Shown here one piece after another: positions 34,166-44,388 of a stretch of DNA of 64,000 nucleotides. The translations under genes and the position numbers were made by a program. The notes under the pieces were generated by a model. It did no database searches and was not told the origin of the DNA. It was given only the letters and a program-made list of their open reading frames with translations. The DNA comes from Metellina segmentata (Eukaryota; Arthropoda; Arachnida; Araneae; Tetragnathidae). Location: assembly GCA_947359465.1 (NCBI GenBank), contig OX375876.1, positions 121,577,444-121,641,443 of the forward strand. Reading direction: 5' to 3'. Positions within the stretch are counted from its first letter, which is position 1, and every line of letters begins with the position of its first letter.

Positions 34166-34204
34166 TACGTTAGCATCAAGCATTTCTCATCCGTGTTCCT
34201 TACG

Positions 34205-34460
34205 TTATTTGTCAACCAAAGACTTGCGAGTTCTGAACTCGGTCCAGACAAGGACCGTCGTGCACATGGTGCTGGGGCACGTTTAAAATGTCGTGGCCGC
34301 AAATATCCTCACGTTGGAGTGGTGTGGAAGTTTGGAGAGCAGGGTGCCAACTCAGGCGTTGTTCTCCGACCATGGTTCAAAATTACGAGCCATTGTGCGT
34401 GGATTTTTCCGTCACCAATAGCCCGTTGTGTTGCTCCAATTCGACGTTAATTAAGTATCT
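34205..34460 (+). mobile_element. SINE, head B, 5'-truncated
   Basis: It starts inside the head at CTTGCGAGTTCTGAACTC and keeps the full body (CTCACGTTGGAGTGGTGTGG, AGTTTGGAGAGCAGGG, CAATAGCCCGTTGTGTTGC, CGACGTTAATTAA). Confidence 0.88.
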
Positions 34461-34929
34461 ACCTAGCTACCTATGTTATTTGTACATCGAATATATGGCT
34501 TTGATATTGTTGTCCGTCTTGGTATTGCATTTTCGATGGCCACAGTAGTGTAGTTTTAGAGTTCCGAAAACACCGTTTGAAAATGGTACATGGAAGAGAT
34601 AAATAGTACATTTAACTTGAAAAATTAATGTCTGCAACATCAAATAACGGTGTTATATAAAAATAACTAAACGCAACACCTTGTTCATTTTTAAAATTGT
34701 TTATTATTATTTTTTTTAATTTCTATTAAAGTATTGTACAACCATGGATGATGTATACAAAAAATATTTACGAATATTCTTTAAAGGTGTTATTTGCTAA
34801 ATATCTCTCTTCAAAAAATTCAAATATAGTGCTCAATTGTGGAGTGCCTTTAAACAAATACCTTCAGCTTGGCTTTAAAATTTGGTTAATAAAGTTTTGA
34901 TATAAATTTAATTTTGAATGGGGGGGTGG
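34461..34929. other. AT-rich stretch, nothing recognised
   Basis: No feature beyond a G-run (GGGGGGGTGGGGGG) at about 34920-34933 leading into the next SINE copy. Confidence 0.5.
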
Positions 34930-35065
34930 GGGGTTCGTAGAGTTGCTTAACGGATTAGCAACCCGTGGAGTTCAAAACTCAGTACAGTCAAAGACCATCA
35001 CGTACATGGGGGATGGTGCATGTAAATCTGCAATGGTTTCAAATGACCACACGTTGGCGTGATTT
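34930..35065 (+). mobile_element. SINE, head B, 3'-truncated
   Basis: AACGGATTAGCAACCCGTGG, GAGTTCAAAACTCAGTACAG and ACCATCACGTACATGGGGGA match the head and early body. Homology stops after ACACGTTGGCGTG. Confidence 0.8.
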
Positions 35066-35544
35066 CGAAGTAACTGCAAATGAAAAAAAAATGACAGATT
35101 TATCTGAATTAATGTAAAAAAGGACATGTGCTCACAGATAAAGCAGTCTCCCTTGTTATGGGATAGGTGACGATCTTGATTAAAAAGATAAATTGAATCA
35201 TGATATTAAAAATTTTCAAATTTTGCCTCAAGTTCTAATACACTATTCAGAGATTCTAGAAATTACTTCTGAACGATTAGAAATTGATATTGAAGCTTAA
35301 TTTCAGCAATTATCAACTGTCTAAAATTAACCATTAAGTGATTTTATAGGGAATTTAAGGATTATTTTATATGAATTTCACTTTTTGTATGTATATTTTC
35401 GTCATAAGTTGATAACTGTTACTTTGTTATGTATGTAACCTATAACACTGCTGTTTAAACTGCTATTAGAACAGCAGTCAAGCTAGCTCACGGCGATTTA
35501 CAAAATGACTGACTCCCTACCGCCATGGGGGAGTAGTTGGGGGT
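35066..35544. other. AT-rich stretch, nothing recognised
   Basis: No recognisable frame or repeat. Confidence 0.5.
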
Positions 35545-35712
35545 TGAATTAGCATCGCACTGGAGCAAAATCAGGTATTGAAGACTGTCCGATATCAATC
35601 CCGAACGGGAAAGTCCGTGTTCAACACGTAATTTTGATCCACGGTTAGATGACGAGGTCTACACCGGCCCCACTCTCGAAATTTCTACAACACGCCAACC
35701 ACCACATCTGAA
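35545..35712 (-). mobile_element. SINE 3' half
   Basis: The reverse complement of the family 3' half: GCATCGCACTGGAGC at the end, GATATCAATCCCGAACGGG, GTAATTTTGATCCACGGTTA, GATGACGAGGTC, and CCCACTCTCGAAATTTCTAC. Confidence 0.82.
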
Positions 35713-35903
35713 ATACTACAGTGCGTTCTCAAATAAAAACGTGGTTTTAGGTTCCCTGCATAGGTTAGAATGTCCGAGAGTAAACCAAGCACCGCCCCTT
35801 TTTCCGTGCATCATTTTCAACATGTCAATTTTTAAAGTACCATTAAGAAAGAAGAATGCGCTCTATCAAGCACTATGCGAAATACGTGTATAAGGGTCAG
35901 CCT

Positions 35904-36046
35904 TAGGGAATGCAATCCGGTACGTTTTTCAATCCGACCGAAAATACACTAATATGCCTAACCGGATTCGATAGATGTTGCTGGTTCCGGTAGGTAGCAA
36001 AATGATGCCGGATCCGCCGGATTACTGGATCGGATTGCAATCCCTA
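35904..36046. mobile_element. 143-bp hAT-type MITE
   Basis: The ends are TAGGGAATGCAATCCGGTAC and, read inward, TAGGGATTGCAATCCGAT. Flanks GTCAGCCT and GTCCACCT match at 6 of 8 bases, as expected for an aged 8-bp duplication. The interior is repeats of CCGGAT and CCGGTA-like words. Confidence 0.85.
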
Positions 36047-36209
36047 GTCCACCTTTATTTCAAATTGTGCACAAATCGTATCATATCGTACAGCATCACC
36101 CGATTTCGATTCAAAATTTCAAATCGGTATTAAAATTTTATCTAGGATACTATGCTTTGTCATTTGGTCGAATAAAGAGGTGCGGTTTTTTACCAGAATG
36201 AAGCATATG

Positions 36210-36395
36210 ATTTGTGTCATTAACACGCCAAGTGATTTCGACGAGATATTTCGTCCATCATGATGCTGCCGATTTTTATATGCTGACGAGATCAAGATCT
36301 GATAAGTTTTTCTCTAATGACGAAATATTTCGTACAGATCTAGCTAGTTTTGCTAATGACGAGATATCTCGTCCAAACAACCAGCAAAGTAGTTA
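36210..36395. repeat. Cluster of three GACGAGATATCTCGTC-type palindromes
   Basis: Palindromic words lie at 36239-36257 (CGACGAGATATTTCGTCCA), 36320-36333 (ACGAAATATTTCGT, perfect) and 36358-36373 (GACGAGATATCTCGTC, perfect), with a half site at 36285. Confidence 0.75.
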
Positions 36396-36444
36396 AAGGA
36401 TGTGGATTAAAAATTCCATTTAACTATCTTTGTGTGAAATTTGG

Positions 36445-36759
36445 TCCTACCCACCGGTTTGGTGGTTAAGATGTTAGCATCAAGATCTAGCATTCAAATC
36501 TGGACCAGTCCGTGGATGTTCGTAAACGTATGGTGTAGAGATGGCTGGGTCACCTTAAATCTGTCGAGGACGGAAGTCCTGACGTTAGGTTGGTGTAGAA
36601 GTTTAGAGAGTGGGGTGCCAGACCAGGTGGCGTCTCGTCATCTGACCGTGGTTCAAAATGACGTGTTGTTGCCTTTGGATCTTCCCTTAAAGATCAGCGT
36701 CAATAGCCCGTTGTGCTGCTCTAGTAGGACGTTAATTAAAATTACCATACCGGGTATCC
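36445..36759 (+). mobile_element. tRNA-derived SINE, head A, 11-bp TSD
   Basis: GTGAAATTTGG flanks the copy (36434-36444 and 36760-36770). The head ACCCACCGGTTTGGTGGTTA has a decayed B box. The shared body follows and ends in TAATTAAAATTACCATACC. Confidence 0.92.
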
Positions 36760-36770
36760 GTGAAATTTGG

Positions 36771-37990
36771 CTGAAAACGCAGTTCCCGGTATTATTACCT
36801 CTCGTAAAAAGGGACAGCTCAGAGACAAATCAAACCAATCCTTTAAAACACAGGCTATGGGAGAAGTTTGCTTCTTTAAAGCCAAGTACAGATGGTGCAA
36901 GTGTATTGGTAACATATTTCGAAAATTGTAGCGTACTGCATGGTGGAAACTTAAATACTATTTCAGTATGTTTTATAAGAGGCTTTTTCTGACAAATTAA
37001 ATGAGGTGTCGATAGTTCACAAGGAGGTACATATTCAGAAGGTGACGTTCCTTTATTTGTATTTCGATATCAATTTCAAATCGTCACCAACAGAAATTCC
37101 AAAGAATGAAATCCAAATTGAAAAACGATACCTATACCCGTAAACGCCAATTAGATCAAACTCCAAACGTCTTTAAACTACAATTTCATGTAACACCGAT
37201 ATGCAACATGCTAAAGCATTTCGTGGACAGAAATTAAACTGGTTATATCACCCAAACAGTAATAAAAGGAATTATTTCTGATACAGAAGTATTTCTTGCT
37301 CTCCGAAAGTAGCTAACAAATTATCATAGGTGTAACCAAACAGAAAATATAAAATAGAATTGAGCAAAGGTAACTTTCTCATGTACCGAGGATAGTGCGG
37401 TCGAAGCTAGTTGTAAAGTAATCCTTAGATTATGCTTTCATTTGCGGGATTGAAACAAACACTCATTCAACTAATTGAAGAAGACGCTCATTCACTGATT
37501 CATCACCTGACTGGTCTGTGTGACACAGTACTAGAATTTGACGATTTTACCATTTTTGTCAGTACTCTATGGAAATGCCCATTCACACCTACCCTGTCCA
37601 AGGATGTTATATCTCCGAGTGACGCGATACGATTCCAAATCGGTCAACCTATCAATTTCCCACAGAACGGTCACGTGAGTTCTAGTTGACATGTTGGTGA
37701 CACTTATTAAAACCCCTCTTAATAACAATGCTCAGTCTAATTTCACGTCCATTGATGTAAATCTTCAGGAAACAAACGGAGTATTGGAATTTCGCTCAAC
37801 CGTGCTTTTAATTTTTAAACAGCAGTGATTTAAATTTGAGGTTCTATCTCACACGAAAGGAAAGCTACAGCTAATATTTTTTTCTTCCCGTAAGTACTGT
37901 GTTACTGAAAGTTCTCTTCGGATAATCATTCCCTGTTTTGCGCTTTGAGGAAAATTAAATGCCACATGAAACTTAAAACAGGTGGTTTTT
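36771..37990. other. No recognisable feature
   Basis: An 85-codon plus frame at 37432-37689 (ATG start, MLSFAGLKQTLIQLIEEDAH) has no known motif, conserved neighbour or splice support that I can see. Confidence 0.45.
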
Positions 37991-37994
37991 ATTT

Positions 37995-38250
37995 TCTTGA
38001 CTCGGGGTGCGGTTGCCCGATTGGAAATGTAACGGATTAGCTATCGGATGGTTACGAGTTCGATTCCAACCACTTTCGTGTACAAAGGGGGCTGTTGCAC
38101 GCTAAATCATGTGGGACCTCGTCTTCTGATCGTGGTTCAAAATTACGTTGTGATGTACTACGATTTTTCCGTTCGGGTTTGATCCCAGACCGTCGCCAAT
38201 AGTCCGTTGTTTCGCTTCCAGTGCGTTATTAATTTAAATACCTACATGCC
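37995..38250 (+). mobile_element. SINE, head B, internally shortened
   Basis: The head is GGGGTGCGGTTGCCCGATTG, AACGGATTAGCTATCGGATG and TTACGAGTTCGATTCC. The body jumps from TTGCACGCTAAATC to GACCTCGTCTTCTGATCGTG, so about 60 bp of the usual middle is missing. It ends CCAGTGCGTTATTAATTTAA. Confidence 0.87.
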
Positions 38251-38271
38251 TATCACTTTCGCTTGCCTCAA

Positions 38272-39638
38272 GGGTCATTCCACGTGAAATGAGCGAAAAT
38301 CAGGAAAAGCCTGTGGCCGCATGGTAATGGATTTTCTTGGAATTTGGTACTGGGATTTAGTTAATTCCTAAATAAAGATTATCCACAATATTTAGCTTCA
38401 AAATTGAGTATTTTCGAAGTCTGAAGCATTTTAAGGACTTATAACTTTGAAGAGCACTTGCGCTATCGCTTAATGTTGCTTGTTTGAAATTTTGTTTCTC
38501 AAAAACTACTTAGTGTAGACAAACATGTTTTGTATCTTTATAATATGTACAACATTTTTCCTATCTTTTTTTTTTTTTACTTTGGCAACAAAAATTTTAA
38601 ACATCATAGTTGCAAAAAATGGAAAATTGCTGTTTTTTACAGTATTAAAAACATTTCTATGGGCTAAAGAAATTTTACGACATCGTTGAATTTCATGCCA
38701 GTTACAGTGCTAGGTATGATAATATTACTGATAGAGTTTGGAAGTCTCATTTTAATTCTTTCATCTTCAAAATAGCGAACGAAAATAACAAAATGACAAT
38801 TTTCTACTCTGAATAGGCATAAGAAATCAAATGAAGGACAGCTCTGATAAAACTAACATTTCACAGGAATACAATTTAATACGTTTATTACTTGTAAAAA
38901 AATTGAAACTGATCTTTCAAGTTTCACGTTAAGGGCATTAAAAAAATTACTTCAAATTGAATGTTTAAATTTTGCTTTATTTTAAATACATTTGCCAAGC
39001 ATGAAAAATTAAAAGAACAGTTTTCGGTATACGTTATATCAGAAATAAACTTACCTACTATCCACTTTGTTGTAAATTCTTCAAAACATCGAATACAATT
39101 AAATATTCAATCCTATTTTTAGCTGCTATTTATATAAAGCAGTAAATTAAGGCAACTTAGTACTTTATTCAAGTTATATCTTTTCTATAAATCGAGATAA
39201 ATAGCCCTTTTTGTGTTCGTAATCAATATCTTCGTCAAATGCGGCTGAATTCGTATTGCAAAAATATAAAAGTTACAATTGAAAAAATTATTTATTTAAA
39301 TAGAATCACATTTAAGGTATCGAACTGGTTTAAAATTTTCCGAACATTTCAAATCTGTTGAAGTTTTTATTCTATCTTTAACGAGCGCGAAGATATAAAC
39401 TTGGATTAGGGAGTAAAAGTCCTTTTGTTTTGTTTCTCGAATAAACTAAACCACGATAGTCGTCTACAGTGTGCAAAAAACGCGCGATTAAATATCGTTA
39501 CGTTTGTTTATCGTCCGACAGGAAATCGATGTGTGTGCAAAAAGCCTTACAATATGTGATCTATTTAAAAACTAATTTTCATTAAAGTCGGTGATGTGTC
39601 AGCCACAGCCGATTTGCTCATTTTTCGTGGAATGACCC
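38272..39638. mobile_element. 1367-bp TIR element with TCAA target duplication
   Basis: The ends are GGGTCATTCCACGTGAAATG and, read inward, GGGTCATTCCACGAAAAATG. TCAA flanks both (38268-38271 and 39639-39642). No coding capacity is visible. It contains the block 39275-39430 also found at 2752-2905, so that earlier fragment may come from the same element. A 4-bp YNAA duplication would suit Kolobok-like elements (TTAA); this is only a suggestion. Confidence 0.88.
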
Positions 39639-39642
39639 TCAA

Positions 39643-40600
39643 ATGAGAAGACCACGATGACAGTGAAGCAAGTTACTAATGAAAATTCAGATACTTGTGC
39701 GTTCATATATTACCCATCGTCTTCTGAGGACTAAAGTGAAACAAAAAGACCTATAAGTTTACTGATTTTAAACTACTCTTTTCTTTTTATACTTCATTTT
39801 AAAAATACCTAAATTCTTCACCATGACTTAAACAGCTTTCATTACCACTCTCTACAGTACTCATTAAAACAGCTTTAAAGTACATTACTTCCTTACTAGG
39901 TAAAAATAACGGTAGACTTTTGAAACAGTGAAGTGCACAAAAGAGAAAATTTCAATTACTTTGGTAAACAACATGAAGATATTTCTCCCATTTAAATCCT
40001 AGAGGTACTTAACATGCAAATGCATTATATTTATGGGTGGATATGTTAGCATTTCCAACATTTTGGCTGACAAAAAATCAGTAATCACCATGCAATAGTT
40101 TAGCTAACCTCAGAAAGAATTCTAAAACTTTTTCAGTCCGCTGTTCTTAATTAAATTTTTGTCGATTTTCATCATTTTTTCGCAGTTCAAGCCATTTGCA
40201 TTTTAGGATTTAGAATTTCAGGAAAGAGGAAAGTACGAGAACACCAACTGTTGAAGTAATTGGCGTAAGCGCAATTACGCATTCAAAAAGACTTTAATTA
40301 TATTTCTCTGCACCTAATTAAAGTCTCACATACACGAGACTTTTGACATTCCATTTGCGGAAATAACAACAAAAAGTAACAGGTGGTGCTTGTACTTTAA
40401 AAAAAATTAACGCTATTTCTGAAAATAAATTACAGTAAAGAGGATTTCACCTTCTGCTTTATTCCAATCACAAGCCTAGAAAGGTTTGTGGGAACGTTTA
40501 TTTGCTTCACGAATCATTCCCTTTCCCTCACTAAACACTCTAGAATAAAAACATTAGACAGATATTGTTTACGTAAAAAGTATCGAATGGAGTACTTTAT
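39643..40600. other. AT-rich stretch, nothing recognised
   Basis: No frames above background and no repeat families from elsewhere in the window. Confidence 0.5.
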
Positions 40601-40604
40601 TTAA

Positions 40605-40840
40605 ACCTAATGTAATAGTAAATGCTTTATTAAATATAATTTAATAGTAAATTCTTTATTAAATATAATTTAAGAGTAAATGCTTTATTAAGTATAATTT
40701 AATAGTAAATGCTTTATTAAGTATAATTTAATAGTAAATGCTTTATTAAATATAATTTAATAGTAAATGCTTTATTACATATAATTTAATAGTAAATGCT
40801 ATATTAAATATAATTTAGCAGTAAATGCTTTATTAAATAT
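40605..40840. repeat. 29-bp AT-rich minisatellite, left part
   Basis: AGTAAATGCTTTATTAAATA plus TAATTTAAT repeats with an exact 29-bp step (for example 40618, 40647, 40676), about eight units. The array is cut by the Tc1 element at 40842 and resumes at 41739. Confidence 0.95.
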
Positions 40841-40841
40841 A

Positions 40842-41736
40842 CACAGTCCAGTCACATTAATGTGACCACCTGTCAAAAGCCAGAATAACCACCTTTGGTA
40901 GAGCGAACCGCTGCGAGACGTGCAGGACGAGAGTCAATTAGGTTTCTGAAGGTGTTCACTGGGATGTTGAGCCATGCCGACTCCAGTGCCGTGGCCAGCT
41001 GAGCTAGATTGCCTCCCTCCTCCAGCCTGAATCCTTCCGACAATTGTTGCAGGGTGTTTGCTTTCAGACGTTTCACGCCGTATACGCCAACGTCCATCTG
41101 TCCGATGGAGCATAAAACGTGATTCATCGGAAAAAGCCACCTGTAGCCACTATGTGGACGTCCAGTTGTGGTACTGGCGAGCAAATTCCAGCCTTCGTCG
41201 CCGATGAACAGCAGTCAGCATAGGTGCATTAACAAGGCGTCTGCTGCGGAGGCCCATGCACAGCAACGTTCGCTGAACCGTTGTTGAGGATACACTCTTG
41301 GTAGCCCCTTGGTTCATCTGGGCGGTCAGTTCCTCAACAGTTTCACGTCTATTCGCCCGAACGCATCTCCGTAGCCTTCGTTTGCCTCTGTCATCTATAG
41401 CCCGTGGTGCACCACATGTGCGATGTCGCTGATTTTGGATAGTGCCATTTTGCCATGCACGGTATACTTTTACCACGGAGGCACGCGTATAGTTCACAAA
41501 ATTAGCCGTTTCCGAAATGCTTCCACCCTTGGCCCGAAAGCCAATAATCATGTCCTTTTGGACGTCAGATAAATCGCTACGTTTCTGCATTACGCCAACG
41601 ATTGAAATGCTTTCCGATGCCCTAGGACATCCTTAATATACAGTCCACTGCAATGTGCTGCCACTTGCCTTTTGTGATTGGTTATTTCACGTTGACGTCG
41701 AAAGTAAGCGGTGGTCATTAATGTGACTGGACTGTG
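40842..41736 (-). mobile_element. Internally deleted Tc1 element, 895 bp
   Basis: The ends are CACAGTCCAGTCACATTAAT and, read inward, CACAGTCCAGTCACATTAAT, identical for 20 bases. TA flanks both sides (40840-40841 and 41737-41738). The element is about 400-500 bp shorter than a usual Tc1 because the middle of the transposase gene is missing. Well-preserved ends suggest it could have been moved by transposase supplied in trans. Confidence 0.95.
40873..41590 (-). pseudogene. Tc1 transposase with deleted catalytic core
   Basis: The gene starts at 41590 with MQKRSDLSDVQKDMIIGFRA. The two helix-turn-helix parts are intact (GGSISETANFVNYTRASVVK, ETVEELTAQMNQGATK, TVQRTLLCMGLRSRR). A single TAG at 41150 interrupts the frame just before the first catalytic Asp (VAFSDESRF), and the frame reopens directly after it. 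Downstream of IQAGGG the sequence jumps, in another frame, to the C-terminus NLAQLATALESAWLNIPVNT and VRSTKGGYSGF, ending at 40873. The second Asp and the Glu are therefore deleted. A GGAGG stretch at the junction could be microhomology. Confidence 0.93.
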
Positions 41737-41738
41737 TA

Positions 41739-42075
41739 ATTTAATAGTAAATGCTTTGTTACATGTAACTCAATAAATGTCTTATTAGTATAATGATAGT
41801 TAATAAAGTAGAATTTAATGTAATTAAGAATGATTTAATAAATATGTTTTAGTGTAATTTAATAAATATGTTTTAATATAATTTAATAAATATGTTTTAA
41901 TATAATTTAATAAATATGTTTTAATAGAATTTAATAAATATGTTTTAATATAATTTAATAAATTATTTATTAAATATAACTCAATAAATGCTTAATGAGT
42001 ATAATGATAGTTAATAAAGTAAATTTAAGGTAATTAAATATAATTTTTAAACATGTTTTAATATAATTTAATAAA
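41739..42075. repeat. AT-rich minisatellite, right part (29- and 24-bp units)
   Basis: The first lines continue the 29-bp array (TTTAATAGTAAATGCTTTGT). From about 41830 the unit changes to TAATTTAATAAATATGTTTT with a 24-bp step (ATG at 41844, 41868 and 41892). Confidence 0.9.
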
Positions 42076-42094
42076 TACTTTATTGAATATCTGT

Positions 42095-42283
42095 GGTCAA
42101 GGGGAATAACTGGAAAAGTCGAAATTTGCCAAATATGAGATAAGTGTCTGCTGGAGGATTAGTCTCACACTAAATAAAACTTTGTCAAAGACGAAATAAA
42201 AATTAAGGTACTACCCAAAGAGTCAAACCCCTACTACAATTTTACGATCCCTTCTTATATGGACCAATATTATCCATAGTTTG
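42095..42283. repeat. ~190-bp direct repeat, copy 1
   Basis: It starts GGTCAAGGGGAATAACTGGA, passes through TTTGCCAAATATGA, GTCTGCTGGAGGATT and TTTTACGATCCCTTCTTATA, and ends ATCCATAGTTTGTGG. The second copy is at 43019-43208; the two exactly bracket the dispersed element copy B. Confidence 0.9.
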
Positions 42284-43018
42284 TGGCCCAGGTGCAGAAT
42301 TATATTCGGTGTTCTTCAACACATTTCCAAGCTATTGCAATTGTTACGCAGGCATTTTGTCCGGATTTTGAAAACTGCAGTCAAATAAAAAAGATGCGTA
42401 AAACACAGTTATCGGCTAAATATGTATTACATATCTATAATAAAACACATCAAAATTAATTAACTTACTTTATTTAAAACCCAGGCATACTTTAATAATT
42501 TGCAATTCTGTCGTTAACTTTGAAGTTAAATACTCTGTCATTTTGACATAGAAGATGCATTATTTATAAAGTGTTTGTGATAATTTGGGCTGTCTAGGGA
42601 GGGTGTTCCGTAGCTAGAAAATAAAAAAGGGTGTGCAAGGAGCTCGTTTTGCACTGCAGAACATCGTAATTCATGATTGGAAAAACAATCGGCCAAAATT
42701 TTGATAAAATTAAGGACAAATTGTTTTGCAAAGACGTGGCAACACCTAGTGGTCAAGGTGTTGGCATCTGTATCGGATGGTTCCTGTTTCGAATATGAGG
42801 TCAGGGCATAGATGTAAATTGATCTGTCCTATGTTAGTGTTATATTGTTAATCCTAGTTAGTCACAAGTGGTCATCATTTCCGGCCTTGTAGTGGCCAAT
42901 GATTAAGTTCATGTGTCATTAGAAACAAATAGAACCGCCATTAGAAACAAAAAAAAATGTTTTGCAAAGACTTTGTTCCGCGACGCACGTTGCAGTTTTA
43001 AGCACTTTCTGCTCCCAG
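42284..43018 (-). mobile_element. Dispersed element copy B, with a SINE inside
   Basis: This is the reverse complement of the copy A landmarks. From its end: CCCAGGTGCAGAATTATATT, TGCAGGCATTTTGTCCGGAT, CGTAAAACACAG, ACACATCAAAATTAATTAAC, CAATTCTGTCGTTAACTTTG, GATAATTTGGGCTG, CGTAGCTAGAAAATA and TTGCAGTTTTAAGCACTTTC. The SINE at 42736-42957 interrupts it. Identical-order 190-bp repeats flank it on both sides. No coding sequence. Confidence 0.8.
42736..42957 (+). mobile_element. Second SINE family, poly-A tail, 14-bp TSD
   Basis: TGTTTTGCAAAGAC flanks the copy (42722-42735 and 42958-42971). The head has a tRNA-like A box (CCTAGTGGTCAAGGTGTTGG) and a weak B box (CTGTTTCGAATATGAGG). The tail contains CATTAGAAACAAATAGAACC, a second CCATTAGAAACAAA and an A run. 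Body and tail differ from the other SINE family here. Confidence 0.92.
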
Positions 43019-43208
43019 GGTCAAGGGGAATAACTGGATAAGTAGAAATTTGCCAAATATGATGTTAGTGCGTCTGCTGGAGGATTCGTCTCAGACTTCA
43101 TAAAACTTCGTCAAAGACTATAAAATTAAGATACTACCCAAAGTCACACCTCTGCTCCATTTTTACGATCCCTTCTTATGTGGACCAACATTATCCAGAC
43201 TTTGTGGT
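43019..43208. repeat. ~190-bp direct repeat, copy 2
   Basis: Same sequence as 42095-42283 with about 10% differences by eye, ending TATCCAGACTTTGTGGTGGG. Confidence 0.9.
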
Positions 43209-43588
43209 GGGAGAAGTTTTCATGAGAGTCAAACAGTAGCACTTAATGTTTTTTATAACTTCGAAACTTTTTAATGGGCCTTCCATGTGATGGAACGGGA
43301 CGAGCAATGAAGATTACATTTTTATTTTCCTCTTCTTTAACCATTCAAGCGGTTTCCTCAGGATACACCTGGTCCGACGCTATCAGTTCAATTTTGCTAA
43401 TCACGAGGTACCACGTCGAGATGAAAACTGCCTTATTTTGTTCATGACGTGCCAACGGTTTCTGACGAGACAACCTGCAGGTTTCACTGCGAGACTTGTT
43501 TCAACCCACCCCCTTTCGAAATCTATAATGAAGTTGTGCCGCTGATGAGTTTCGAGGGTGGTTCGTTTCCCAACGATCCTTTCCCGAA
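43209..43588. other. No recognisable feature
   Basis: Unassigned sequence between the direct repeat and the 22-bp minisatellite. Confidence 0.5.
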
Positions 43589-43970
43589 CAGGTGTTTGAG
43601 CAATCATAGGTGCGCTCAGGTGATTGATCAAGCATTGACAGGTGATTGACCAAGCATTGGCAGTTGATTGAGAAAGCATTGCCATGTGATTGACCAAGCA
43701 TTGACAGGTGGTTGACCAAGCATTGACAGGTGGTTGACCAAGCATTGACAGGTGATTGACCAAGCATTGACAGGTGACTGAGCAAGCATTGACAGGTGAT
43801 TGACCAAGCATTGACAAGTGATTGAGAAAACATTGACAAGTGATTGAGAAAGCATTGCCATGTGATTGACCAAGCATTGGCAGGTGATTGAGCAAGTATT
43901 GACAGGTGATTGACCAAGCATTGAGAGGTGATTGAGCAAGCATTTACAGGTAATTCTAAACAAGCATAGA
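43589..43970. repeat. 22-bp minisatellite, about 16 units
   Basis: The unit is CAGGTGATTGACCAAGCATTGA with variants (GGTTGACC, GAGAAAGC, GCCATGTG). The unit has no stop codon in any frame on the minus strand, and 22 is not a multiple of 3. All three minus frames therefore stay open and cycle every 66 bp, producing long Leu/Asn/Ser/Cys-rich frames up to 180 codons. I treat those as by-products of the repeat. Confidence 0.97.
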
Positions 43971-44082
43971 AGTTTTTTAGAATTGTTTTTAAATATAGCT
44001 TTACTGTGACTTCACACGTTTCCGAGTATTTTTACATGTGTTTATCATGTGATATGACTATGAAGTATCCCATTAAAAGAAT

Positions 44083-44379
44083 TGCCAACCGGTCTGGTGT
44101 TTAAGGTTTTAGCCTCTAGATCGGAAGGTTCAACTGGTTCGAATCCGGGTCAGTGCATGGATATCTGCAAACGTATGGCGTAGAGGCTGGCTGGTGGACT
44201 TTAAATCACTCGTGGACGAAAGTCCTCGCCTTGGCGTGGCCTCGTCATCCGACCGCGGTTCAAAATGACGTGGTGTTGTCCTCGGATCGTTTCCTTAGGG
44301 GATTGATCCCGGACCATCGTCAATAGCCCGTTGTGTTAATCTAGTAGGAAGCTAATTAAAATTACCTTACTTTACCAAC
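44083..44379 (+). mobile_element. tRNA-derived SINE, head A, 9-bp TSD
   Basis: TAAAAGAAT flanks the copy (44074-44082 and 44380-44388). The head is TGCCAACCGGTCTGGTGTTT, TTAGCCTCTAGATCGGAAGG and CTGGTTCGAATCCGGGTCA (a clear B box). The body has the usual landmarks but lacks the GGAAGTTTGGAGAGTGGG segment. It ends AATTAAAATTACCTTACTTT. Confidence 0.93.
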
Positions 44380-44388
44380 TAAAAGAAT

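Noticed and set aside
43540..43570. Possible hammerhead ribozyme (CTGATGAG)
   Set aside because: The required GAAAC core strand in the right order and a closing stem are missing. The site near 7478 fails the same test.
43401..43963. Long Leu/Asn/Cys-rich open frames on the minus strand
   Set aside because: All three frames are open because a 22-bp repeat lacks stop codons. The products are frame-shifted copies of one another, which is the mark of a minisatellite, not a protein.
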